DNA from: Actinomycetes bacterium
GTDB lineage: Bacteria; Actinomycetota; Coriobacteriia; Coriobacteriales; Eggerthellaceae
DNA length: 64,000 nt
NCBI GenBank assembly: GCA_023460315.1
Contig: JAEWQO010000126.1
Span: 6,992 to 70,991, forward strand
Direction of reading: 5' to 3'
The notes under the pieces are model-generated. The model was not told the origin of the DNA, searched no databases, and was given only the letters and a program-made list of their open reading frames with translations. The stretch's first letter is position 1, and the number at the start of each line of letters is the position of its first letter. Below, one piece after another: positions 8,982 to 16,930 of this stretch. A program made the position numbers and the translations under genes.

Positions 8982-9139
8982 TTCCAAGGCTGCGGTGGTG
9001 GGGCGTTCGTTCCGCACCCGTTGCATCTGACGTCAGGCTCCCGAAATCCGGCACCCGGCATCAGCCATCGAATGCTTGCGCCTCCCGGCGCTCCTCTTTT
9101 GCTCGCAGAGTGCCCCGAGTAGGAGACGCCGGGTTTTGA

Positions 9140-9310
9140 GTGCCTGACGCGTCGGATGCCGAGTGCCGGGTGCCCCGAGCCCCGAGCCCCGGGTGCCGGA
9201 CGCGCCGGACGCCGGGTGCCTCGGACGCGTCGGATGCTGAGAGCGCCGAACGAAGATGCCGAGTGCCGACCGCCCCGAGCCCCCGGACGCCGACCGCGCC
9301 GATCGCTTTT
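9140..9310. repeat. GC-rich minisatellite in the 8982-9409 gap
   Basis: The stretch consists of interleaved short units such as GATGCCGAGTGCCG, CCCCGAGCCCC and GACGCGTCGGATGCYGAG; the last occurs at 9146-9163 and 9224-9241. The whole gap from 8982 to 9409 holds no recognisable gene, only this repeat and the 3' side of the convergent amidotransferase gene. Confidence 0.55.
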
Positions 9311-9409
9311 CGACGCCTCCCCTGTTCTCCAAAGAAAGGACGTGCGCAACTCGCTTCTCCTGACTCCTTGCTGCGGCAGTGGGAATGCTGCGCGCTTGGG
9401 CGTGTTTTG

Positions 9410-10186
9410 TCAGCGGAACCTGGCTGCGTTTGCAAGGGCCCTGAACAGGGGCGCATTGTTTGCCAGATACTCGGGATGCCATTGGACGCCCACGAAGAAT
9501 CGCCGTGTTGGATCCTCGATCCCCTCGATGATGCCGTCCTCGCTCAGGGCGGAGACGACGAGGCCGGGAGCGAGGATGTCGATTGCCTGATGATGCATGG
9601 AGTTGACCGCGAGAGGGCACGTCGGGTCGCCATTCTCGACTGCCGCTGCGCGGCATGTTCCGTGGATGGTGGCCCGTTCGGTGTCCGGCTTGCAGAGCGC
9701 TCGCCCCACGATGCTGTTCCGCCCGACCGAAATGCGCTGATGCGCGGTCTGGTACGGAGGGTCCTGCTGATGGTCCACGGCGGTCAATCCGCCTGCCTTC
9801 ATGTCCTGGTGCAGCGTGCCGCCGCGGGCGACGTTCATCACCTGCATGCCGCGGCAGATGCCCAGGATGGGGAGGTCGTGGTCATACGCCAGGCGGGTGA
9901 GGGCGATTTCCAGGGCATCGCGGGTCCGCGAGACGTGAATTGTCTGAGGCAGACGAGCGGCATTGCCGTAGAGAGCGGGCTCGATATCCCCGCCGCCCGA
10001 GAGCACGAGCGCATCGACATGCTCGATGACTGCACGCGCGGCGGCGACGTTGGCCGCGTCGTCACCGGGGACGGACGGAATGAGCACAGGCGCGGCTCCG
10101 ACGGCTGTGAGGTGCTCAAGGTACTCGACGTTGACGCGTTCTGACCCGTTGTCTTCGTCGAAGGTGGTCGTGATGCCGATGAGCAT
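9410..10186 (-). CDS. class I glutamine amidotransferase, peptidase C26 (PuuD-like)
   Basis: This 258-residue protein of the gamma-glutamyl-GABA hydrolase family cleaves gamma-glutamyl bonds, as PuuD does in putrescine breakdown. The nucleophile elbow is ILGICRGMQVMNVARGG (Cys), and the catalytic His-Glu is in VQWHPEYLA. LVLSGGGDIEPALYG is the family signature ahead of the elbow. I place the start at the ATG complementary to 10184-10186, which opens the usual MLIGITTTF strand; GGAAGGAG lies 11 bp upstream. No puu genes are adjacent, so the substrate is unknown. Confidence 0.87.
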   Translation of the reverse strand: MLIGITTTFDEDNGSERVNVEYLEHLTAVGAAPVLIPSVPGDDAANVAAARAVIEHVDALVLSGGGDIEPALYGNAARLPQTIHVSRTRDALEIALTRLAYDHDLPILGICRGMQVMNVARGGTLHQDMKAGGLTAVDHQQDPPYQTAHQRISVGRNSIVGRALCKPDTERATIHGTCRAAAVENGDPTCPLAVNSMHHQAIDILAPGLVVSALSEDGIIEGIEDPTRRFFVGVQWHPEYLANNAPLFRALANAARFR

Positions 10187-10545
10187 GGGAACGGAAGCTC
10201 CTTCCTTGCCTGTTCGTGTGCAGCCGCGGCCGATAATCTCTTCATGCAGGGGGACAGGGAGTGGCATCCCACCCGCAGGGTATAACAAGAGGCCGTGCAA
10301 CAGGAAGAAAATGACCGATATGTCCATATTCGGCTCATTTTCGCGCCTCCGGCAACTATCGGGCTTTTGGTCCGCCCAGGCTCTTTTGGCGGGCTTCAAG
10401 GGTCTGCCGAGGGCCGTTGGGCTGCTCCTGACGGACCGGATTGCATTCGTCGAGTCCCTTGCATGCCGCACGGTCAGGATAGTTTCCTCACATTCTTCTC
10501 ATGTCAGCAAAAGGTCGGGGAACAGAACGGGTCCAGGTCCCTTTT
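10187..10545. other. intergenic region before the sigma-54 island
   Basis: No gene is supported; the frame of the downstream CoA-transferase is open far upstream but the start at 10614 has a near-perfect ribosome binding site. Binding sites for the island's activator would be expected here, but I could not identify a convincing repeated motif. Confidence 0.45.
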
Positions 10546-10560
10546 TGGCATGCTTTTTGC
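10546..10560 (+). promoter_or_regulatory. sigma-54 (-24/-12) promoter
   Basis: TGGCATGCTTTTTGC has the GG and GC dinucleotides separated by exactly 10 bp, as sigma-54 promoters require (consensus TGGCAC-N5-TTGC). It lies 53 bp before the ATG of the first CoA-transferase. An rpoN gene and an activator are encoded in the same island. Confidence 0.82.
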
Positions 10561-10613
10561 TTGAAGCATATTTGAAGTCAAATTGCGCAATCGGAAAGCG
10601 AGGAGGAAGGCCA

Positions 10614-11855
10614 ATGGCGAAATCATCCGACATTCCCGAGTTCGGAATGCTGTCCGGGTATCGTGTGGTCATGATTGGCATATCCATAGCGGCGCCGTTT
10701 GCCGGTGAATTGTATGCCGAACAGGGGGCCGATGTGATTTGGATCGAGCATCCGACGCAGGTGGCCAACGTTCGGCGAGCCAACCATGGCGGTTCCATGC
10801 AACAGGACAGGCGCAATATGCGCAGCCTTGCAGTGAACTACACCAAAGGGGAAGGACAAGAGGTTTTTCTCAAGTTGCTCGAGTCGACCGATGTGCTTAT
10901 TGAGGCATCGGCGGGCGGCAAGTTCGCTTCATATGGCTTGTCGGATGAGGTGCTGTGGCAGAGGAATCCCCAACTCGTCATAACTCATATTTCGGGCTTT
11001 GGGCAGACGGGGGATCAGGCTTACGTGAAACGGGGGAGCTTCGATCCCGTTGCGCAGGCGTTTGGCTGCACGATGCGAATGAACGGCATTCCCGGCATGC
11101 CATCAGTTCCCGCCATGCCGTTTCCCGGAGATTATTATTCTGCGTTCTATGCGTTTGGCATGTCGGTTGCTGCGCTGCTTAAAAGGACGCAAACCGGCAA
11201 AGGCGAAAGCATCGACATCGCCCAGTTCGAGACCATGATCAGGACGCAATCGAATTATCCGCTGTGCTATTGGCGGGATGGAAAGGATTACGTCAAGGAA
11301 GGGCCCCACAGCATGATTTGCGCGCTATATGGAACCTACCAGTGCTCTGATGGCGTTGAAGTCTACACGCTTTTCCTTGGTGAAGGGGTTATCAGGCGGG
11401 GACTTCCCCTCATTGGTCTCGAATATGGAACAGAGGTGTTCCCCGCGGGGATGGGCATGATTCCCTTCGGAACGGAAGCGGGCGACCTCGCAGAAGCGAA
11501 ATTCAAGGAGTTTATCTCTGGCCGCACGGCAGAAGAAGTGGAAGAGGCCTTGGCGAATGCGGGAGTGCCGTGCTCTCGGCTTATGGATTACGAGATGGCG
11601 AAGGCGAATTCCCAATATCGGGCACGGGGCGTCATCGATTCATGGGAGACCGTTGCGGGCGAGCGAATTCCCGGAGTGAAGATCGTTCCAGAAATCACAA
11701 ATCAACCGGGGCGCATATGGCGCGGTGCTCCCGCGCAGGGCATGGACACCGATGACATTCTCGAAGAGATCGGTTTTGGACGCTTAGAGCGCAATCGGCT
11801 CCATGACGCGCAGGTCGTTGGATGTTTTGGCTTTGAGGAGTCGGGTATCCTGTAA
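10614..11855 (+). CDS. class III (CaiB/BaiF) CoA-transferase, copy 1
   Basis: This 413-residue formyl-CoA transferase/CaiB-family enzyme moves CoA between acids through an aspartyl-CoA thioester. The N-terminus ...FAGELYAEQGADVIWIE is the family's CoA-binding strand, and the catalytic Asp is in FPGDYYSAFYAFGMS (around residue 172). GKGESIDIAQFETM follows as usual. AGGAGGAAGG lies 3 bp before the ATG, and an AT-rich leader with a sigma-54 promoter precedes it. It is clearly paralogous to the protein at 14124 (both begin with SDIP-FG-L-G). It is the first, separately promoted gene of the island and probably activates the substrate by transferring CoA from the product. Confidence 0.9.
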   Translation: MAKSSDIPEFGMLSGYRVVMIGISIAAPFAGELYAEQGADVIWIEHPTQVANVRRANHGGSMQQDRRNMRSLAVNYTKGEGQEVFLKLLESTDVLIEASAGGKFASYGLSDEVLWQRNPQLVITHISGFGQTGDQAYVKRGSFDPVAQAFGCTMRMNGIPGMPSVPAMPFPGDYYSAFYAFGMSVAALLKRTQTGKGESIDIAQFETMIRTQSNYPLCYWRDGKDYVKEGPHSMICALYGTYQCSDGVEVYTLFLGEGVIRRGLPLIGLEYGTEVFPAGMGMIPFGTEAGDLAEAKFKEFISGRTAEEVEEALANAGVPCSRLMDYEMAKANSQYRARGVIDSWETVAGERIPGVKIVPEITNQPGRIWRGAPAQGMDTDDILEEIGFGRLERNRLHDAQVVGCFGFEESGIL

Positions 11856-11867
11856 CGGAATTTTGAT

Positions 11868-11879
11868 GCCTGATCAGGC
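11868..11879. promoter_or_regulatory. 12-bp palindrome upstream of a sigma-54 promoter
   Basis: GCCTGATCAGGC is a perfect palindrome 36 bp before the -24 element at 11915. Its position would suit an upstream activator site, but the same motif was not seen near the other two sigma-54 promoters, so the role is open. Confidence 0.3.
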
Positions 11880-11914
11880 GTGATTACAGTCGTGAGTGAT
11901 CGATCGGGAAAATG

Positions 11915-11929
11915 TGGCATGGTTCTTGC
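11915..11929 (+). promoter_or_regulatory. sigma-54 (-24/-12) promoter
   Basis: TGGCATGGTTCTTGC has GG and GC 10 bp apart, followed by TTT. It is 108 bp before the reductase gene at 12038 and probably drives the long operon from 12038 to 24416. Confidence 0.85.
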
Positions 11930-12037
11930 TTTAGCTAAGAGCGGGCACTCGCCTGTTCGACATTCACTTGAGTGTTGAGCGAAATGACCTGTTGATTGAG
12001 ATGAGGAATCTTTGAGAAAGCGACTAGGGGGTCGGTA

Positions 12038-14098
12038 ATGGCAAAGCTCGAGCGATTGAGTTCTCCGATCGAGGTAGGTAGCCTGACGTTGAGAAACAAG
12101 ATGATTATGACCTCGATGGCGCCGGGAGGTGGTTATGCGACGCAGGATGGCAAGCCGACCGAAAGGCTTTATAACTTCCTTGAGGAGCGTGCTCGGGGCG
12201 GCACCGCACTGATCTGCCAAACCATCACTACCTATAAGAGGCCCACAGAGGTGCGGCATCCTATCACAAGTGGTTGGAGCGAGGCTGATATCCCCCATTT
12301 GTCTCGCATGGCCGAGACGGTCCATCGCCACGGAAGCCTTCTCGTTTCGCAGCCTTGGTGCGTCCATTTGTGGCGTCCGTCCGACGATGCTCCCGAAGAC
12401 AATTACGGACCGTCCGACATTGCCCTCGGCGTGCGCGAAGCGCCCTACGTTCCTATGACGATTGACGACATCGATCTTCTCAAAAGGCAAATAGTCAACT
12501 GTGCCGCCATCACCCAGCGAGCTGGGTTCGATGGGGTTGAGGTAATGGCTGGGGTGGGAGGAATCCTCAATCGCTTCCTTTCCCTTGCGACAAACAATCG
12601 AACCGATGGCTATGGCGGTTCTCTGGAAAACCGGGCTCGCCTCACGCTCGAGACCATACAGGCGATCAAGGACACGTGCGGCAAGGACTTCACCGTTACC
12701 GTGCGTTGGTCTCCTGTCGAATATGTCAAGGGCGGCGTCGACAAGGTGGAAGAGTCCTATCGGTTTGCGCAAATGATCGAAGAGGCAGGGGCCGATCTGC
12801 ACAACCTTTCGATTGGCTGGCACGAGACAAGCATTCCCCTCACCATCAAGGAAGTTCCGGACGGCTATTGGTCGTGGGTTTCCGAAAAGATAAAGACCGT
12901 AGCCAAAAAGCCTGTTGCAACAGCATATCGCGAAACCGATCCGAAGGTTATGGAAGACATCCTTCGGACGGGGAAAGCCGACCTTATCGCCGGGCTCCGC
13001 TATCTCATCGCCGACCCCTTTTTCGCACGAAAGGTATGCGAGGACCGTCCGGAAGACATCAACAAGTGCATAGGATGCTGCCGGTGCCTCGACGACGTGC
13101 TTGGGAAGGGAAAGCCGCTCAACTTTTGCGGAGTCAATCCTCGTCTCGGTCCCGAGCTCGACGAGCCGCTCAACGGACAGCCTGCCAAAAAGAAGAAGGT
13201 TGTCGTCGTTGGATCAGGAATGGCGGGATTGGAGGCGGCCGTGGTCGCTTCCGACCGCGGGCATGAGGTGACGCTTGTCGAAAAGGCGCCCCGAATCGGC
13301 GGATGCAACGTGCTGAGTGCAGTGTTCAGCCCGACCTATGAAAGGGTTATCGACCATTTCAAAAAGGAACTCGCAAAACGGCCGGACATCAAAGTGAAGC
13401 TGAGGACGCCTGCGGATGCAAGCCTTGTTCGAAGCATGAATCCGGATGCCGTCATTGTTGCGGTCGGAGGGGAGGCCATGTCGCTTGATGTGCCGGGAGC
13501 CGATGGGAAAAACACCGTGCAATCCCATTACATTCTCGAGATGATCAACGGCACAGCTCCTCACTCAAAAGGCATGGTCAACGTCTTTATGTACCATGCG
13601 GCCGCCCTGTTTCTCAGGTTCTATTTCACACCGGCATTCGGCAGATTTGTCATCGGCAAGCTCAAATGGCCGATGAAACAGAGCATAGCCGTCATTGGCG
13701 GTGGTTTGCCGGGGTGCGAACTTGCCAAATTGATGATGGAGCACAAGCGGGACATCTCAATCATCGACGAGCATAAAAAAATTGGATGGGACGTCGGCTC
13801 AAGCGACCGGTTCCATATCGTGTCGGCATTCAAGAAGGCCGACAATGTCGATCTCTACACGCTTTCCAAGCCGAGACGCATCGTTGACGATGGCGTATTC
13901 ATCGAGACCGAGGATGGCGGCACAAGGAAAATTGACGCCGCCTCCGTCGTCATCGCCCTTGGCTTCGAAGAAAATCGGACTCTCTACGAAGAGCTGAAGG
14001 GGGTGGTCGATGAGGTATATGAGGTAGGGGATTGCAAGAAACCTGCCCGTATGGCCGATGCAACAAAGGATGGATATGTTGCAGCTTGCAGTCTGTAA
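12038..14098 (+). CDS. FMN/4Fe-4S/FAD enoate-reductase-like oxidoreductase (BaiCD/2,4-dienoyl-CoA reductase family)
   Basis: This 686-residue protein has three modules. An old-yellow-enzyme TIM barrel occupies about residues 1-335, with DGYGGSLENRARLTLE. A cysteine cluster (CIGCCRC then C in FCGVNP) at about 341-360 would bind a 4Fe-4S centre. A C-terminal FAD/NAD(P) module has two Rossmann motifs, VVVVGSGMAGLEAA near 388 and IAVIGGGLPGCELA near 549. Relatives include 2,4-dienoyl-CoA reductase, BaiCD/BaiH and enoate reductases that reduce activated C=C bonds. It opens the operon behind a sigma-54 promoter. Together with the CoA-transferases it suggests reduction of an unsaturated acid or acyl-CoA; demethylase-type members of the family are an alternative. 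Confidence 0.88.
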   Translation: MAKLERLSSPIEVGSLTLRNKMIMTSMAPGGGYATQDGKPTERLYNFLEERARGGTALICQTITTYKRPTEVRHPITSGWSEADIPHLSRMAETVHRHGSLLVSQPWCVHLWRPSDDAPEDNYGPSDIALGVREAPYVPMTIDDIDLLKRQIVNCAAITQRAGFDGVEVMAGVGGILNRFLSLATNNRTDGYGGSLENRARLTLETIQAIKDTCGKDFTVTVRWSPVEYVKGGVDKVEESYRFAQMIEEAGADLHNLSIGWHETSIPLTIKEVPDGYWSWVSEKIKTVAKKPVATAYRETDPKVMEDILRTGKADLIAGLRYLIADPFFARKVCEDRPEDINKCIGCCRCLDDVLGKGKPLNFCGVNPRLGPELDEPLNGQPAKKKKVVVVGSGMAGLEAAVVASDRGHEVTLVEKAPRIGGCNVLSAVFSPTYERVIDHFKKELAKRPDIKVKLRTPADASLVRSMNPDAVIVAVGGEAMSLDVPGADGKNTVQSHYILEMINGTAPHSKGMVNVFMYHAAALFLRFYFTPAFGRFVIGKLKWPMKQSIAVIGGGLPGCELAKLMMEHKRDISIIDEHKKIGWDVGSSDRFHIVSAFKKADNVDLYTLSKPRRIVDDGVFIETEDGGTRKIDAASVVIALGFEENRTLYEELKGVVDEVYEVGDCKKPARMADATKDGYVAACSL

Positions 14099-14123
14099 CG
14101 GTAAGGACAAGAAAGGGTGATGA

Positions 14124-15335
14124 ATGAAAAGCAGTGACATTCCTCTCTTCGGAACGTTGAAGGGAGTGCGGATCCTCAGTGTTGGAACAAACATTGCAGG
14201 CCCGGTAGCAGCGACGTTGTTCGCCGAGCAAGGTGCCGATGTGGTGCAAGTCGAGAGCACGTTGTCTCCTGACATGCTTCGCGTAATCGGGAACAGCTGG
14301 GCGGTCGAGCATCGCAACAATCGCACGATTGCACTGAACATCCGCACTCCGCAAGGGGAGGCTATTCTTAAGAAGCTGATCGCTTCGAGTGATGCGGTCA
14401 TCGAATCTTCCAAGGGCGGCACATGGAAAAAATGGGGTCTCACCGATGAAGCGCTCTGGGAGATAAACCCCAAGCTCGTCATTGCCCATGTGTCGGGGTA
14501 TGGGCAAGAAGGCGATCCTTCTTACGTTCCCCGTGCCTCATTTGACACGATCGGCCAAGCTTTCAGCGGCTTCATGGCGGTCAATGGCATGCCTGATCCT
14601 GAACCGCCGCTGCCCGTGCGGCCTTACACTTGCGACTATGTGACGGCGCTCTTTACTGCGTGGGCCGTTGCCGCGGCATTGCTGAACGCCGAGAAGACGG
14701 GGGCAGGAGAGAGCATCGACGTTGCCCAGTACGAGGTGATGGCGCGAATCCAGGGAGACGCTCTCATTGGCGGTCTCAATGGCGGGCCCCAGCCTGAGCG
14801 TACCGGGGTATACGGAAATACGCAGACCGCCATTGCCAATGTCGCTCGATGCGGTGACGGAAACTACGTTTCGCTCGGCATCGGAGGAGCGGGCGTGTGC
14901 AGCCGGCTTGAAAAGTTGCTTGGCCTCGAAGGGGATCCGGACTTTGCAGAGCCGCATGCCTCGTTCCGCAAGGCTGACGGCATCCGCTCCGAGAAAATGG
15001 TTGCAGCACTTGGCAAGTTCTGCATGAGTCAGAGCGCCCATGAGGTCAACCGCGTGCTCAATGAAATTCAAGTGCCATGCAGCGTGGTCATGACCTACGA
15101 CATGATGTTGGAAAACGAGCAGTATCAAGCAAGAAACACCATCATATCGTGGCATGATCCCGTCCATGGCGAAGACGTTAAGGGTGTGACAGCCGTTCCG
15201 GTATTCAAGAAGAATCCGGGACAGGTTTATCGTGGGGGTCCGCTCTACGGCATGGATACCGATGACATTCTCGAGGAGATCGGCTTTGACGAGGACGGCA
15301 TAGCAGCTGTCAGAGCTGAAGGAACTGTCCGGTAA
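14124..15335 (+). CDS. class III (CaiB/BaiF) CoA-transferase, copy 2
   Basis: This is a 403-residue CaiB-family CoA-transferase paralogous to the one at 10614. It has AATLFAEQGADVVQVES at the N-terminus, the catalytic Asp in YTCDYVTALFTAWAV (around residue 171), TGAGESIDVAQYEVM and the shared C-terminal YGMDTDDILEEIGF, which is nearly identical in copy 1. It starts 25 bp after the reductase stop with an AAGAAAGGGTG leader. Two copies in one island may act on different substrates or stages, for example substrate against product. Confidence 0.9.
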   Translation: MKSSDIPLFGTLKGVRILSVGTNIAGPVAATLFAEQGADVVQVESTLSPDMLRVIGNSWAVEHRNNRTIALNIRTPQGEAILKKLIASSDAVIESSKGGTWKKWGLTDEALWEINPKLVIAHVSGYGQEGDPSYVPRASFDTIGQAFSGFMAVNGMPDPEPPLPVRPYTCDYVTALFTAWAVAAALLNAEKTGAGESIDVAQYEVMARIQGDALIGGLNGGPQPERTGVYGNTQTAIANVARCGDGNYVSLGIGGAGVCSRLEKLLGLEGDPDFAEPHASFRKADGIRSEKMVAALGKFCMSQSAHEVNRVLNEIQVPCSVVMTYDMMLENEQYQARNTIISWHDPVHGEDVKGVTAVPVFKKNPGQVYRGGPLYGMDTDDILEEIGFDEDGIAAVRAEGTVR

Positions 15336-15365
15336 CGCCAATAACTTATCAAGGAGGTTGTTGCT

Positions 15366-16835
15366 ATGGTTGAAGCGGCAAAAGGAGCGCTCAGCGGGGC
15401 GCGAAAGAAAAATTCGATATACTATCTCAACGGCATCATTGCCATCGTTCTCATGGTGGCGGGATTCATCATACCGCCTGTCGATCCCTTGACGCAGTCG
15501 GGTATGCAGACGGTCTTTATTTTCGTCGGCGTCGTCTATGCCATGACGACGGTTGGGGTTATTTGGCCCTGTTTGCTCGGCATGGTTCTTCTTGGGTTTG
15601 TCGGCGACAACACGGTCGCCTCAGTGTATTTGAATGGCTTTGGAAATGACACGTATCTTTTCGTGTTCTTCTTGCTGATATTTGCTGCCATCTTAAATAG
15701 TTCGGGACTCTCGAAGACGATCGCCTATAAGCTTGTGTCTCTGAAAGTCGCAAACGGAAGGCCTTGGGTGCTCTCGCTCCTCATCTTCGTGGCCGCGTAT
15801 CTTGTGGGTATGCTCATCAGCTGCACTCCTGGCATTTTGATTCCTTGGGCTATTATTTATACCATCTGCGACATTTCTGGGTACACGTCAAAAGATAGAT
15901 GGCCGAAGGTCATGGTGATTGGTGTCGTGCTGTCATCCTGCCTTGGAAATGCTGCTTTGCCGTTCAAGCCCATGTCTCTTTACATGATGAAGGGACTGAC
16001 CGACGCAACGAGCATGACCATTGACTACACCATGTTCACCGTGTTTGCTGTCACCATGTCGCTTCTCATGGTGCTTGGATATTGGGCTTTATGCAAGTTT
16101 GCGTTTCGCGTCGATGTCAAGCGTCTGTCTGCAGTCAAGGTTGATTTTGCCAACGAAGTGCAGATCACCGCGCAGCAAAAGCAACTGTGCGTCTTTCTTG
16201 TCGCCTTGTTCGCGTTCTTGTTCCTTCCCAGTTTTCTCCCGGCCGGCTCTGACATGAAGCTGTTCATGACTCGGCTTGGTTCGACGGCTGTCGCAATTGG
16301 CATCTTGATCGTGCTTGCCTTTATGCGGAAGAAGGACGGCACGGAATATGCATCGATTTCAGAGGCGATCAAGACAGGGGTGCCTTGGCAGACGATGATC
16401 ATGCTGGCATTCGTTATGGTCATCTCAAGTGGGTTGACTGCACAGGGAACGGGCGTGAGCGCTGCGCTCAGCGGCTTGATCGACCCGATTCTTGGCTCGG
16501 CGGGCGGCTTTGCATTCGTGATTGCCCTGATCGTGTTAGCCATCATCGGCACTCAGCTCATCGGCAACCTGGTCTATGGACTTTTGCTCATGCCGGTCCT
16601 GTGCGTTTACGGCGCAACGACGGGCGCAAATCTTCCCATGCTCACCGTGGCGCTTTGCGTCGTCTTGAACGTTGCCCTGTTCCTTCCGAGCGCGAGCCCG
16701 CTTGCCGGACTTTTGCACGGCAATCGGGAATGGGTGAGTTCAACCGACATTTACAAGGTGACCATCCCGACCGTCGTGGTCTGTGCGGCTATAGCGATCA
16801 TTCTTTGCGGAACGGTCGGAGAGCTTTTGTTCTAA
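15366..16835 (+). CDS. SLC13/DASS-type anion transporter, copy 1
   Basis: This 489-residue integral membrane protein has about eleven to twelve hydrophobic segments. The pattern fits the divalent-anion:sodium symporter (ion transporter) superfamily: a double set of hairpin-like segments, GMVLLGFVGDNTV and SCTPGILIPWAIIY in the first half and NLVYGLLLMPVLC plus FLPSASPLAGLLHG in the second. CAAGGAGGTTG lies 7 bp before the ATG. Family members carry C4 dicarboxylates, citrate, sulfate or related carboxylates, so it probably imports the acidic substrate of this island or exchanges it for the product. It is paralogous to the next gene. Confidence 0.85.
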   Translation: MVEAAKGALSGARKKNSIYYLNGIIAIVLMVAGFIIPPVDPLTQSGMQTVFIFVGVVYAMTTVGVIWPCLLGMVLLGFVGDNTVASVYLNGFGNDTYLFVFFLLIFAAILNSSGLSKTIAYKLVSLKVANGRPWVLSLLIFVAAYLVGMLISCTPGILIPWAIIYTICDISGYTSKDRWPKVMVIGVVLSSCLGNAALPFKPMSLYMMKGLTDATSMTIDYTMFTVFAVTMSLLMVLGYWALCKFAFRVDVKRLSAVKVDFANEVQITAQQKQLCVFLVALFAFLFLPSFLPAGSDMKLFMTRLGSTAVAIGILIVLAFMRKKDGTEYASISEAIKTGVPWQTMIMLAFVMVISSGLTAQGTGVSAALSGLIDPILGSAGGFAFVIALIVLAIIGTQLIGNLVYGLLLMPVLCVYGATTGANLPMLTVALCVVLNVALFLPSASPLAGLLHGNREWVSSTDIYKVTIPTVVVCAAIAIILCGTVGELLF

Positions 16836-16870
16836 GTTGAGTATGAGGATACTGATCGAATATACGGCGA

Positions 16871-16904
16871 GCATCCGCCACGCGCTTTTCCTGTTGGCGG
16901 ATGC
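16871..16904 (+). terminator. intergenic hairpin between the two transporter genes
   Basis: GCATCCGCCA (16871-16880) and TGGCGGATGC (16895-16904) form a perfect 10-bp stem with a 14-base loop. No U-run follows, so it is more likely a partial terminator or mRNA-stability element that adjusts expression of the genes downstream. It also argues against translation starting at 16901. Confidence 0.45.
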
Positions 16905-16930
16905 TTGATGCGGAAGATTGCAGGAGCTGC

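Noticed and set aside
16901..16930. Start of the second SLC13 transporter at 16901
   Set aside because: The codon is part of a hairpin stem and has no ribosome binding site; the ATG at 16931 has AGGAG and gives a normal N-terminus.
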